The notes: generated by a model not told the origin, from the letters alone. DNA of 64,000 nt from an uncultured SAR116 cluster alpha proteobacterium (GCA_902529515.1 CABZWX010000002.1:35341-99340); one strand, 5' to 3'. Positions 1 to 9,080 are shown, counted from the stretch's first letter. Translations and numbers: made by a program.

Positions 1-1
1 A

Positions 2-1009
2 CCAAGTTTTGGTAATAGCATATTAAATTATATAAAAAGAAGATACCCAGGTACAGACAAACTTATAAAATTAAATAAGAATATAGTTCCTGTTCCGGGA
101 ACAAGAGAACCCTTACATCTCATAGGTTTGCTAGCTAAAGACTTTAAAGTTGGAAAAACAACAGCCCTTGTAACTAATCCATTTTATCATGCTTGGCTTG
201 CAGGTAGTATATCAAGTGGATCAAAAGTACATTGGTTGAACTCTTTGCCAGAAAATAACTATTTGCCAGATATATTTAATTTACCAGAAAATTTATTAAA
301 ATCTTCTGTAATTATGTATATTTGTTCACCATCTAATCCTCATGGTAGCGTTGCTAGCATTGATTATTTAAAGAATGCCATATTACTTGCTAGAAAATAT
401 AAATTCATTTTGGCTATTGATGAATGTTATAGTGACATCTATAGAATTAACAGGTCTAAACCACCAGGAGGATTAGAGGCGGCTTTACATTTAGGTAATA
501 GTTTAGAAAATTTAATTATTTTTAATTCCTTGTCAAAAAGAAATAATACTTGTGGAATGAGAGCTGGGTTTATAGCTGGTGACGAAACTATAATTGAAAA
601 ATATAAGTTGTTGGTCTCAAATGGTGCTTCACCAGTTCCTATCCCTATTCAAGAAGTTGCAAGCGCATTGTATAATGACGATAATCATCAAATAGAAGGT
701 TGTATACATTATGACCAAAACTTTGAACTTGCAGAAAAATATTTAAAACCTTTTTATAAAGATTTCAAAATTCCAGATGCAGGTTTTTTTCTTTGGTTAA
801 AGGTCAATGACGACAAGAAAGCAGCCAAAATTTTGTGGGAAAAATTTTCTTTAAGAGTTATGCCGGGAAGTTTTATGGCAAAAGATATTAATGGTATAAA
901 TCCAGGAAGAGGATACTTAAGAATATCCTTAGTTGACAAGAAAGAAATTATTGAGGAAACAATGAGGCGTATTTGTTTATTTTTAAAGATGGATATTGCT
1001 CAAGAATAA
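2..1009 (+). CDS. dapC: Succinyldiaminopimelate aminotransferase-like PLP enzyme, 5' truncated by window edge
   Basis: A fold-type I PLP aminotransferase, best matched to the alphaproteobacterial DapC branch, which makes N-succinyl-L,L-2,6-diaminopimelate for lysine and peptidoglycan synthesis. The frame is open from base 2. The first visible residues (PSFGNSILNYIKRRY, then VPVPGTREPLHL) match the family's region after the N-terminus, so the start lies outside the window and the TTG at 128 is internal. The motif SLSKRNNTCGMRAGF holds the PLP lysine (about visible residue 179), and IDECYSDIY carries the PLP-binding Asp and Tyr. It lies 29 bp before ftsK. dapF and asd of the same pathway are also in this window, which fits the assignment; another class I/II aminotransferase specificity cannot be excluded. 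Confidence 0.75.
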   Translation, partial: PSFGNSILNYIKRRYPGTDKLIKLNKNIVPVPGTREPLHLIGLLAKDFKVGKTTALVTNPFYHAWLAGSISSGSKVHWLNSLPENNYLPDIFNLPENLLKSSVIMYICSPSNPHGSVASIDYLKNAILLARKYKFILAIDECYSDIYRINRSKPPGGLEAALHLGNSLENLIIFNSLSKRNNTCGMRAGFIAGDETIIEKYKLLVSNGASPVPIPIQEVASALYNDDNHQIEGCIHYDQNFELAEKYLKPFYKDFKIPDAGFFLWLKVNDDKKAAKILWEKFSLRVMPGSFMAKDINGINPGRGYLRISLVDKKEIIEETMRRICLFLKMDIAQE

Positions 1010-1038
1010 GTTTTTTGAATAATAATTAAGATCAAATT

Positions 1039-3405
1039 ATGGAAAAAAGTAATTTTTATATTAAAATAACAAATAAAATATTATCTTTAATTTTATTTTT
1101 TAGTTCTGTATCGTTTTTTTTATTTTTAATTTCATTTCATCCTGAAGATCCTGGCTGGGGTATTGTTTCCGAGAATATACCCAAAAATTTTTTGGGTGAA
1201 ATGGGGTCATTTTTTTCTGGTTTAATTATAAGAGAATTTGGTGTTTTGCCTGGATTATTGCTATCTTCAATTTTATTTATATGGTCTTTAAAGTTATTTA
1301 ATGAAACCCATATAAAATTTTTTAAAACAAAGATTTTCACAATTATCTTTATGATATTCTTTAGTTCTATAGGAGGGACTTATCTTGAGACTAATATAAT
1401 TCAAAAACTAAGTTTTAATTTCCCAATATTTAGTCAAAATGGTTTATCTGAATGGTTATTATTAACCTGCTCTAAGAAAATCTCTGATCTAATAGCCTTC
1501 GACATTGCTTTATCTCAAACAATTTTAGGCCTGACATCCCTAAGCATCTCTTTGTTGTTATTTTTTTGGATACTATCCACAGGTGAAAAAGAAATAAAAT
1601 TTTTTAAATTTATTTTTAGGCCTATATTCTTGCCTTTAATTTGGATATTAACAATGTTTTCAAATTTGTTTTTTTACAACTATAAAAAAGTTGAAAGTGA
1701 ATTAGAAGAGGATAAATATGAACTTGCCTTTTTTAAGAATCTTAAAGATAGATTTTTTAAATTTAAAGGTAATTCGATCGGCAGAAAAAAACCAAAAGTT
1801 AGAAAAACTCCAATTTTAATTAAAAATATCCATAAAGAATTAAGTTTAAATACCAAGACAGAAAATTACAATTCATACCAAGATGACTTACCATTAGGGT
1901 CTGAGAGTGGATTTATTTTACCATCTGTAAGTTTGCTAAAAGAGTTTACAGAAGATATAAAACCTCCCAGCAAAGAAACCCTCGATATGAATGCAAAAGT
2001 TCTCGAAGGAGTTTTATCAGATTATTCAATTAATGGAAATATTGAGTCTGTTAGGTATGGTCCAGTTGTAACTAGGTATGACCTACAACCAGCACCAGGT
2101 TTAAGAAGTCAAAGAGTCATATCTCTGGCTGATGATATTGCCAGATCAATGTCAGTTGAGGCTGTAAGGGTGGCAATGGTTCCAGGTCAAAATGTTATTG
2201 GTATTGAGTTACCTAACAAATTTCGAGAAACAGTAATATTGAGAAACATCTTAGAACATGAGGAATTTACAAAATCAAATTTTAGTCTGCCAGTCTGTCT
2301 TGGTAAAAATATAGCAGGATACCCAGTTGTCGCTGATTTAGCAAGAATGCCACATTTACTTGTAGCTGGAACAACAGGTTCAGGAAAATCGGTCGGAATA
2401 AATGCAATGATTTTATCTTTATTATATAAACATACTCCAGAAACTTGTAGGCTTATTATGATTGATCCTAAAATGTTAGAATTATCAGTTTATGACGGTA
2501 TTCCCCATTTATTAACACCTGTTGTAACTGATCCAAATAAAGCAATTATTGCTCTAAAATGGGCTGTAAGGGAAATGGAAACTAGATATATGTCGATGAG
2601 TAAACTTGGTGTCCGAAATATCGACAACTACAATGAAAGATTAGTTCAAGCAAGGAAGAAGGGTGAAATTCTCTCAAAAAATATTCAAGTTGGTTTCGAT
2701 CCAGAAACTGGCCAACCAATTTTTGAAGATCAACAAATAAGTTTAACACCTTTACCTTATATTGTAGTAATAATTGATGAAGTTGCAGATTTAATGTTAG
2801 TTGCTGGAAAAGATATAGAGGCAGCAGTTCAAAGATTAGCTCAAATGGCTAGAGCCGCTGGAATTCACGTTGTTATGGCTACGCAAAGACCATCCGTAGA
2901 TGTTATAACAGGAACAATTAAGGCAAATTTTCCAACCAGAATTTCATTTCAAGTTACAAGTAAAATTGACAGTAGAACAATACTAGGAGAGCAAGGTGCT
3001 GAACAATTGCTTGGAAGGGGAGACATGCTGTATATGGCAGGTGGTGGTAAAGTAACACGAGTACATGGTCCTTTTGTAGAAGATAACGAAGTTGAGAAAG
3101 TCACAAAATTTTTATCTGATCAATCTATTCCAGATTATGATGAAAGTATTACTGAAGAACCTGAGAACTTTTCTCCAAATGATATAAATAGTTTTAATAA
3201 TAATAAAAATTCGAGGGATGAGTTGTATGACGAAGCTGTAGCTTTAGTAGTTAGAGAAGGAAGGGCAAGTACTTCATTTATTCAAAGACATTTAAAAATA
3301 GGCTATAATAGAGCAGCTACAATAATTGAAAAAATGGAAGACAATAATGTTGTATCCAAGCCAGGTAGAGCTGGGAAAAGAGACATTTTGATTGAGGATA
3401 GTTAA
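1039..3405 (+). CDS. ftsK: DNA translocase FtsK
   Basis: Septal DNA pump that couples cell division to chromosome segregation and dimer resolution. At 788 aa it has the usual alphaproteobacterial size, with a short linker compared with E. coli. The first 210 or so residues hold about four hydrophobic membrane segments, followed by a charged linker. The motor domain has Walker A GTTGSGKS at residues 444-451, a Walker B-type VVIIDEVADLM, and the FtsK/SpoIIIE signature ATQRPSVDVITGTIKANFP. The last 60 residues form the winged-helix gamma domain (REGRASTSFIQRHLKIGYN) that reads KOPS sites in known FtsKs. The ATG start is 29 bp after the aminotransferase. lolA begins on the next base after its stop, so the two are probably translationally coupled. 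Confidence 0.97.
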   Translation: MEKSNFYIKITNKILSLILFFSSVSFFLFLISFHPEDPGWGIVSENIPKNFLGEMGSFFSGLIIREFGVLPGLLLSSILFIWSLKLFNETHIKFFKTKIFTIIFMIFFSSIGGTYLETNIIQKLSFNFPIFSQNGLSEWLLLTCSKKISDLIAFDIALSQTILGLTSLSISLLLFFWILSTGEKEIKFFKFIFRPIFLPLIWILTMFSNLFFYNYKKVESELEEDKYELAFFKNLKDRFFKFKGNSIGRKKPKVRKTPILIKNIHKELSLNTKTENYNSYQDDLPLGSESGFILPSVSLLKEFTEDIKPPSKETLDMNAKVLEGVLSDYSINGNIESVRYGPVVTRYDLQPAPGLRSQRVISLADDIARSMSVEAVRVAMVPGQNVIGIELPNKFRETVILRNILEHEEFTKSNFSLPVCLGKNIAGYPVVADLARMPHLLVAGTTGSGKSVGINAMILSLLYKHTPETCRLIMIDPKMLELSVYDGIPHLLTPVVTDPNKAIIALKWAVREMETRYMSMSKLGVRNIDNYNERLVQARKKGEILSKNIQVGFDPETGQPIFEDQQISLTPLPYIVVIIDEVADLMLVAGKDIEAAVQRLAQMARAAGIHVVMATQRPSVDVITGTIKANFPTRISFQVTSKIDSRTILGEQGAEQLLGRGDMLYMAGGGKVTRVHGPFVEDNEVEKVTKFLSDQSIPDYDESITEEPENFSPNDINSFNNNKNSRDELYDEAVALVVREGRASTSFIQRHLKIGYNRAATIIEKMEDNNVVSKPGRAGKRDILIEDS

Positions 3406-4023
3406 TTGAAGCAATTAGAAACCACGTCAAAATTTTTTCTATACGTTTTCTTAATAATTTTAAGTTGTCATTCATCCTATGCAATTGAAAAAAACAAATC
3501 AGCAAAAATTCAAATTAAAAAATTTTTTCAAAATCTTATTACATTAGAAGCCAATTTTATACAGGTAAGTCCCTCAGGAAACGTTAGTAATGGTAAAATA
3601 TATTTAGACTTGCCAGGGAAATTAAGAATTGATTATGAAAACCCTAAAAATTTGTTGATAACTTGTAAAGGATTTTGGATTGTGATCCAAGATAGAGAAG
3701 CAAAAACCACAAACAATATTCCTGTTAAAAATTCTCCATTTGCCATTTTATTAGAAAACAAACCATTTTTAAATAATCAAAATATTAAAACAGAATATAT
3801 TATTGAAGCAGGTATAATTTCATTAAAATTAAAAAACCAAAATAACGATAATCAAGAAAGTTTAGTTTTAGAATTTTCAGAAAATCCATTCAGCTTAAAA
3901 AAATGGGTAATCCAAGACTCTTTGGGAGAAAACACAACTGTATTAATTCAAAATGCAAAGTATAATAAGAAACTTTCACATTTATTATTTTTTCCAGCAG
4001 ATTTTCCTGATCCAACTAATTGA
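3406..4023 (+). CDS. lolA: Outer-membrane lipoprotein carrier protein LolA
   Basis: Periplasmic chaperone that takes lipoproteins from the LolCDE complex to the outer membrane. The 205-aa product opens with an N-terminal signal peptide (hydrophobic FFLYVFLIILSC, then a SSYA-type cleavage site near residue 26). It carries the LolA fold signatures LEANFIQ, GKIYLDLPGKLRIDYENP and NSPFAILL. The start is TTG, directly abutting the ftsK stop with no spacer. A lolA gene just after ftsK is typical of Alphaproteobacteria and supports the call despite low sequence conservation. Its presence implies a diderm envelope with outer-membrane lipoproteins. Confidence 0.88.
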   Translation: MKQLETTSKFFLYVFLIILSCHSSYAIEKNKSAKIQIKKFFQNLITLEANFIQVSPSGNVSNGKIYLDLPGKLRIDYENPKNLLITCKGFWIVIQDREAKTTNNIPVKNSPFAILLENKPFLNNQNIKTEYIIEAGIISLKLKNQNNDNQESLVLEFSENPFSLKKWVIQDSLGENTTVLIQNAKYNKKLSHLLFFPADFPDPTN

Positions 4024-4040
4024 TAAATTTTATCTTTTTT
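4022..4040 (+). terminator. Weak candidate intrinsic terminator after lolA
   Basis: GATAA (4022-4026), loop ATT, TTATC (4030-4034), followed directly by six T. The stem is only 5 bp and AT-only, so it would be weak. Its place between lolA and the inserted acyltransferase makes a transcription stop plausible. Confidence 0.3.
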
Positions 4041-4100
4041 ATTAATTAATGCTATTATGTTTTGTAATTTATCAAAATCTTAAGTTAAAAGAGTTAAAAA

Positions 4101-5885
4101 TTGAAGTATCGTCATGAAATTGACGGCTTGCGAGCACTTGCTGTGGTAGCCGTAATTTTTTTTCACGCTGGATTTGAATTATTTAGTGGAGGATTCGTTG
4201 GCGTTGATGTGTTCTTTGTAATCAGTGGCTACTTAATAACTACAATACTTATTGAAGACATTGAAAAAAAACGTTTCAGTATTGTTAACTTCTACGAACG
4301 ACGTGCCAGACGAATACTTCCAGCACTTTTCTTTGTTATGACTGTGTGCATTCCATTTGCTTGGATGTGGATGTTACCATATCCTTTAGAAAATTTTGGT
4401 CAATCAATTATTGCAGCTACACTGTCAGCTAATAACGTATTGCTCTATTTAACTTCTGGATATCAGGATCTTGCTTCTGAATTTAAGCCACTGCTACACA
4501 CATGGAGTTTAGGAGTAGAAGAACAGTATTACTTAGTTTTCCCTTTGCTACTTCTACTAACTTGGCAGCTTGGGAAAGGCATTTTCCTATTATCAATTAT
4601 TGCTTTATCTGTTTTAAGTTTTTCTCTTAGTGAATGGCTGTCACGTCAAAATTCTGAAGCAGCTTTTTTCCTAATCCACACAAGGGCTTGGGAGCTATTT
4701 GTTGGTTCAATAGTTGCATTTGTAGTTCAGAAGCAAGGCGTGAAAAAGAATAATTTGTTAGCTTTTGTTGGCATATCAGCAATTTTCTTTTCAAATTTTT
4801 TTTACGATGAAACTACCCCGTTCCCTAGTGTATACACCTTAGTTCCAGTGCTAGGTGTGGTGCTTTTAGTTTTGTATGCAGAAAAAGAAACTGTTGTGGC
4901 TAAATTGCTAAGTATCAAAGTATTTGTTGGAATAGGTTTAGTTAGTTATTCTGCTTACCTTTGGCATCAGCCATTGTTCGCGTTTTCAAAGATCTATCAG
5001 CAAACAGAACCTTCATATCTTATAAATATGATGCTGATCGTTGCGACATTCATTCTATCATATGTAAGTTGGAAATATATTGAAAAACCCTTCAGAAACA
5101 TGTCAACGATAAACCTAAATGTGTTTATAGTCACCGTAGCTATATCATCATTAGGATTGCTTGGATTTGGGTACACAGCACACAAAAGCCATGGATTTGT
5201 TGAGAGAGTATTTGATGAGTCTGTTTCCTCTGCAGACATATCTATTAGCTATAATCAGAGGAATTTTGCTTACAAGACAGATAACTTTAGAACTGAGCTT
5301 GAACCAAAGATACTTGTAATCGGCGACTCATTTGGGCGTGATTTTATAAACGTTTTAAGAGAAACGTATGATTTTACAAATCTCGAGCTTGTATATAGGG
5401 ATGACTTTGATGTCTGCAGCCTCTTTCAAACCCAAAGTGGTAAGGTTCTCTTTACAGAAGCTGATATTATAATCTTTGCTTCGAATTATGATATTAGAAA
5501 TACGCAGTGCATTGACAATGCCCTAAGACTTTCGAATAAAATTGGTGCAAGTCTTTTTTTTGTTGGTACCAAACATTTTGGCTTTAATCTCAACTGGATT
5601 GCTCGAACCAAAAGAAATGAAAGGCAGCTGCTTCGTAACCCTGTACTTGAGGATACTATGGTTGCAGATTTAACTGCGTCTGAAGTAATCCCTTTAGCAA
5701 ACTATATCTCATTAATGCAGCCGCTTACCAACAAAGAAGGTGTGATTGTTACAGATGAATTTGGACATCTTATCAGCTCAGATAGGATACACTTAACTCG
5801 GTATGGAGCAATCTATATTGGAAGGAAACTTGTATTTAGTTCACAGTTAGGTAATGTTTTGCAACATTTAGCTTTAAATGAGTGA
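4101..5885 (+). CDS. OafA/OatA-type membrane acyltransferase with C-terminal SGNH-like domain
   Basis: A 594-aa integral membrane O-acyltransferase (acyltransferase-3 family), expected to transfer acetyl or similar groups to surface polysaccharide, LPS or peptidoglycan. It opens with the family hallmark YRHEIDGLRALAVVAVIFFH and GGFVGVDVFFVISGY, then RRARRILPALF and LLHTWSLGVEEQYYLVFPLL. About ten hydrophobic segments fill residues 1-360. The remainder is extracytoplasmic: ILVIGDSFGRDF resembles SGNH block I and DRIHLT the Asp-x-x-His block. Start is TTG. Base use differs from its neighbours: CGT/CGA arginine codons are frequent (for example in YERRARR) while adjacent genes use AGA almost only, and it is visibly less AT-rich. 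It splits the lolA-xthA pair, so horizontal acquisition is likely. The substrate is unknown. Confidence 0.9.
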   Translation: MKYRHEIDGLRALAVVAVIFFHAGFELFSGGFVGVDVFFVISGYLITTILIEDIEKKRFSIVNFYERRARRILPALFFVMTVCIPFAWMWMLPYPLENFGQSIIAATLSANNVLLYLTSGYQDLASEFKPLLHTWSLGVEEQYYLVFPLLLLLTWQLGKGIFLLSIIALSVLSFSLSEWLSRQNSEAAFFLIHTRAWELFVGSIVAFVVQKQGVKKNNLLAFVGISAIFFSNFFYDETTPFPSVYTLVPVLGVVLLVLYAEKETVVAKLLSIKVFVGIGLVSYSAYLWHQPLFAFSKIYQQTEPSYLINMMLIVATFILSYVSWKYIEKPFRNMSTINLNVFIVTVAISSLGLLGFGYTAHKSHGFVERVFDESVSSADISISYNQRNFAYKTDNFRTELEPKILVIGDSFGRDFINVLRETYDFTNLELVYRDDFDVCSLFQTQSGKVLFTEADIIIFASNYDIRNTQCIDNALRLSNKIGASLFFVGTKHFGFNLNWIARTKRNERQLLRNPVLEDTMVADLTASEVIPLANYISLMQPLTNKEGVIVTDEFGHLISSDRIHLTRYGAIYIGRKLVFSSQLGNVLQHLALNE

Positions 5886-5988
5886 GTGGTTTGAACGTCA
5901 GGAAAAGAGCGAAGTTAAAATAATTCAACCTGAAGAATTACAAGATGCAGTAAAAGATTATCTGAAACAAATTAAAGGTTTAATATAA
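5878..5988 (+). CDS. Tiny hypothetical ORF overlapping the acyltransferase end
   Basis: A 36-codon ATG frame whose start overlaps the last codons of the acyltransferase (ATG at 5878; upstream stop at 5883-5885), an arrangement that allows translational coupling. The product begins MSEWFERQEKSEVKIIQ and ends DYLKQIKGLI; it is charged, soluble and probably helical. Not recognised. It sits within the compositionally different block with the next tiny ORF. It may be a real small protein of the acquired cassette or chance. Confidence 0.35.
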   Translation: MSEWFERQEKSEVKIIQPEELQDAVKDYLKQIKGLI

Positions 5989-5993
5989 TAGAT

Positions 5994-6104
5994 TTGTTAA
6001 TTTCTATTTTCGTTGCCTTTCTAATTATAATCTGTATTTTGCCGATAGGTATTATTGTTGATAGATTAGTAATGTGTGCATTTAAGTGTATAGAAAAAGA
6101 TTAA
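5994..6104 (+). CDS. Tiny hypothetical single-pass membrane ORF
   Basis: A 36-codon TTG-started frame six bases after the previous tiny ORF. It encodes one strongly hydrophobic stretch (LLISIFVAFLIIICILPIGI) followed by a short basic/cysteine-containing tail (VMCAFKCIEKD), which fits a single transmembrane helix. Not recognised. Its location between the foreign acyltransferase and xthA suggests it belongs to the same insertion. No clear ribosome-binding site is visible, so it could be non-coding. Confidence 0.3.
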   Translation: MLISIFVAFLIIICILPIGIIVDRLVMCAFKCIEKD

Positions 6105-6138
6105 ATATTTGGAATATTTTTGGAGTACGAGTTTTTCG

Positions 6139-6924
6139 ATGAGGATTGCAACTTGGAATATAAACTCAGTAAGGCTGAGGATACATCATGTTTTAAGATT
6201 TATAAAAGAACAGAACATAGATGTTATGTGTCTGCAAGAGACTAAAACACCAAATGAATTTTTCCCAAGTAAAGAGCTTGAGAAAATTGGATATGTTCAT
6301 CAATATTTTAGAGGAGAAAAATCCTACAATGGAGTTGCTATAATATCGAAGGTTGAGTTTACAGACACTGGATATATCAATTGGTGTAAAAAAGACGATA
6401 CTCGGCACGTTTATGTAAAATTAAAGAATTATATCGAAATTCATAATTTTTATGTACCTGCTGGTGGAGATGAGCCTGACATTTCAACTAATCCAAAGTT
6501 CGAGCATAAAATTTCTTTCATTAATGAAATGAAAAATTTTTTTTCATCAGAGACAAAAACAAATAAAATTTTAGTTGGTGATTTGAATATTGCTCCATTA
6601 GAACATGATGTCTGGTCACATAAACAATTACTTAATGTAGTATCACATACACCAGTAGAAACAGAAACTTTATTAGATATAATTCAGAATGGTAATTGGA
6701 TAGACATAATGAGGGAATTTATTCCACATAATGAAAAACTTTATTCTTGGTGGTCATATAGAAATAGAAATTGGGAGATTTCAAACAGAGGTAGAAGACT
6801 TGATCACTTTTGGATATCAAAAAATTTATTTTCATTAGTAAAATCAGGTGTTATTTATAAGGACAGTAGGTCATGGAAAAAACCATCTGACCATGTACCG
6901 ATTATAGTTGATATTGATATTTAA
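6139..6924 (+). CDS. xthA: Exodeoxyribonuclease III / AP endonuclease
   Basis: Mg-dependent exonuclease-endonuclease-phosphatase family enzyme that cuts at abasic sites and trims 3' ends in base-excision repair. The ATG at 6139 is chosen because it gives the family N-terminus MRIATWNINSVR; the open frame runs 10 codons further upstream without homology. Active-site landmarks: Asn7 (WNINS), Glu34 (CLQETK), the Tyr/Asp segment around NFYVPAGGDEPD, GDLNIAPLEHDVW, and the C-terminal SDHVPI with the catalytic His. At 261 aa it is full length. It resumes the lolA-xthA-dapF order after the inserted block, so it probably lost its original upstream coupling to lolA. Confidence 0.93.
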   Translation: MRIATWNINSVRLRIHHVLRFIKEQNIDVMCLQETKTPNEFFPSKELEKIGYVHQYFRGEKSYNGVAIISKVEFTDTGYINWCKKDDTRHVYVKLKNYIEIHNFYVPAGGDEPDISTNPKFEHKISFINEMKNFFSSETKTNKILVGDLNIAPLEHDVWSHKQLLNVVSHTPVETETLLDIIQNGNWIDIMREFIPHNEKLYSWWSYRNRNWEISNRGRRLDHFWISKNLFSLVKSGVIYKDSRSWKKPSDHVPIIVDIDI

Positions 6925-6932
6925 GAATAAAA

Positions 6933-7760
6933 TTGAAGGCTAAGATTTTGGAAATTCCATTTGTAAAAATGCATGGTTTAGGAAATGATTTTATCATTTT
7001 TGATAACATAAAGAATCCTATCATTCATGACTCAAAATTTATTAATAAAATAAGTAACAGACGCATAGGAATTGGATGTGATCAAGTTTTGATAATTGAA
7101 AATACAATTACTCCTGAAAATTTCAAAATTAAAATGTACAATTCTGACGGTTCGGAAACTGGTGCGTGTGGAAATGGTACAAGATGTGTAGCTGATTATT
7201 TAATGAAAAAGAATGACCTAAAATCTTTAACTATTAAAAGCGTTAGTAATGACTTGTATTGTACTAAAACTAACAATTTAGTTACTGTAAATATGGGTGT
7301 GCCTAAGTTTAGATGGAATGAAATACCATTATCAAAGAAGCAAGATACACAACATGTCAAATTAGATGAGTTTAGAGCTTTTTGTTTATCTATGGGAAAT
7401 CCGCACGCAGTTATTTTTATAAATAATTTAGAAGAGCTTGAGAATTTGAACATAAATTCTATTGGTCCTCGTTTAGAAAAGCATTCCATTTTTCCAGAAT
7501 TTGCAAATATTGAATTTGTATCTGTTTTAGAAGATAAATCTTTAAGAATGAGAGTCTGGGAAAGAGGGGCGGGCATCACTTCAGCATGTGGATCTGGAGC
7601 GTGTGCAACTTTAGTTGCAGCTTATTCATTAGACAAAAGTGCTAAAGAAAATAAAGTTGCTTTAGACGGTGGTGATTTGTTTATCAAATGGCTTGATAAC
7701 GGATCTGTAACTCTTTCTGGCGATACTGAAAAAGTATTTGAAGGTTTCATAGGTGAATAA
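6933..7760 (+). CDS. dapF: Diaminopimelate epimerase
   Basis: Cofactor-independent racemisation of L,L- to meso-diaminopimelate, the last shared step to lysine and peptidoglycan cross-links. The 275-aa product has both catalytic cysteines in their signatures: ACGNGTRC (Cys79) and SACGSGACA (Cys219), plus VKMHGLGNDF at the N-terminus and MGNPHAV. The start is TTG at 6933, 8 bp after xthA; a shorter start near the FVKMHGLGN segment is less likely as no better codon lies there. The stop is followed at once by the mtaB ATG, so the two genes are co-transcribed. Confidence 0.95.
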   Translation: MKAKILEIPFVKMHGLGNDFIIFDNIKNPIIHDSKFINKISNRRIGIGCDQVLIIENTITPENFKIKMYNSDGSETGACGNGTRCVADYLMKKNDLKSLTIKSVSNDLYCTKTNNLVTVNMGVPKFRWNEIPLSKKQDTQHVKLDEFRAFCLSMGNPHAVIFINNLEELENLNINSIGPRLEKHSIFPEFANIEFVSVLEDKSLRMRVWERGAGITSACGSGACATLVAAYSLDKSAKENKVALDGGDLFIKWLDNGSVTLSGDTEKVFEGFIGE

Positions 7761-8732
7761 ATGAACATCACCTCAAAAAATAAAAACTCATTACCTGACA
7801 TTAAGACTTTTGGATGCAGGCTAAATATTTGGGAAAGTCAGGTTATTAGTGACCTTGCTAGCAAGAATGGTCAAAGTGATTTAATAATTTTCAATACATG
7901 TGCTGTAACCAGTGAAGCTGAACGTCAAGCAAGACAGGCAATAAGATCGTCTAAAAAAAATAGACCAAATGCTAAAATTTTGGTTACAGGTTGTGCTGCT
8001 CAAATAGATCCTCAAAGATGGAATATCATGCCGGAAGTGGATTTTGTTATAGGTAACAAGGAAAAGCTTGATGAAAATTTTTGGAAGAAATTTGCAGCAG
8101 AACATAACATACTTTATAATCAAAATGTATTTGTTCAAAATATTATGGAAGTTAAAAGCACATCTGAGCATTTAATTGAATCTTTTAACAAACACACACG
8201 CGGTTTTGTTCAAGTTCAAAATGGATGTGACCATAGGTGTACATTTTGTATTATTCCATTCGGAAGGGGCCCTAGCAGGTCAGTATCAACTCAAAATGTT
8301 ATTAACTCTATAAATTCTTTATTAAAAAATGGTGTTAAAGAAATTGTTCTCACTGGTGTGGATTTAACATCTTGGGGTATTGATATTTTTGGGAAGCCAA
8401 GTTTAGGATTGTTGGTAAAAAAAATTTTAAAAAATATCCCAAATTTACATAGACTAAGATTGTCATCCATTGATCCATCTGAAGTTGATTTTGACTTGAT
8501 GGATGTATTTGAGTATGAAGAAAGACTAATGCCTCATATTCATTTATCTATTCAACACGGTGATGATATTATTTTGAAAAGAATGAAAAGAAGACATCTT
8601 TATAGAGACGTAATTAATTTTGTAAAAGAAGCAAAAAGACGAAGAAATGATATTGTGTTCGGAGGTGATTTTATAGCTGGTTTCCCAACTGAAAATGAAA
8701 AAGCTCACCAAAAAAAGTATGCAACTAATTAA
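7761..8732 (+). CDS. mtaB: tRNA t6A methylthiotransferase MtaB-like, N-terminal part (frame broken)
   Basis: Radical-SAM methylthiotransferase that converts t6A37 to ms2t6A in tRNA. This part holds the UPF0004 domain with three cluster cysteines (FGCRLN, FNTCAVTS, VTGCAAQ) and the radical SAM motif CDHRCTFCIIPFGRGPSRS. The ATG abuts the dapF stop. Homology runs unbroken to ENEKAHQK and then stops at an early TAA. The family's next segment (LIKEANITYIHVFPYS) lies in the +1 frame just beyond an A7 run at 8710-8716. Reading six A joins the frames exactly, giving a protein of about 430 aa, the normal length. So this is one gene interrupted by a single extra A: sequencing error, true mutation, or slippage-corrected. 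Confidence 0.85.
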   Translation: MNITSKNKNSLPDIKTFGCRLNIWESQVISDLASKNGQSDLIIFNTCAVTSEAERQARQAIRSSKKNRPNAKILVTGCAAQIDPQRWNIMPEVDFVIGNKEKLDENFWKKFAAEHNILYNQNVFVQNIMEVKSTSEHLIESFNKHTRGFVQVQNGCDHRCTFCIIPFGRGPSRSVSTQNVINSINSLLKNGVKEIVLTGVDLTSWGIDIFGKPSLGLLVKKILKNIPNLHRLRLSSIDPSEVDFDLMDVFEYEERLMPHIHLSIQHGDDIILKRMKRRHLYRDVINFVKEAKRRRNDIVFGGDFIAGFPTENEKAHQKKYATN

Positions 8733-9054
8733 AGAAGCTAACATTACATACATTCATGTCTTTCCATACTCTATCAGAAAAAATACTCCAGCATCAAATA
8801 TGCCACAAGTACAAAAAAAAATAATTCAAAAAAGAGCTAGAGAACTTAGAGATTTAGCTGAAAGACAACATAATAATTTTTTAGTTAGTCAAATTGGAAC
8901 CATTCAAAAAGTTTTGGTAGAAAATAATTCAGTTGGTCATGCTACAAATTTTTCAAAAATAAAATTAAAAGAAAATGTTGAAGCGTGCACAATTGTTTCT
9001 ACAAAAATTTTAGAAATTAACTCTGATGGGTTGATAGGAACTATTCATATTTGA
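8716..9054 (+). CDS. mtaB: MtaB-like methylthiotransferase, C-terminal part (after frame break)
   Basis: The downstream part of the interrupted methylthiotransferase, in the frame reached when one A of the 8710-8716 run is skipped. It completes the radical SAM barrel (ANITYIHVFPYSIRKNTPAS, then MPQV) and the TRAM-like C-terminal domain with beta-rich segments such as GTIQKVLVENN and GTIHI. An in-frame ATG at 8695 with no clear ribosome-binding site could in theory start it alone, but the fragment would lack the cluster-binding cysteines and be inactive. It ends just before the ftsY start region. Confidence 0.8.
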   Translation, partial: SMQLIKEANITYIHVFPYSIRKNTPASNMPQVQKKIIQKRARELRDLAERQHNNFLVSQIGTIQKVLVENNSVGHATNFSKIKLKENVEACTIVSTKILEINSDGLIGTIHI

Positions 9055-9080
9055 AATGGACAAAAAAAGAGTCAAATTTA

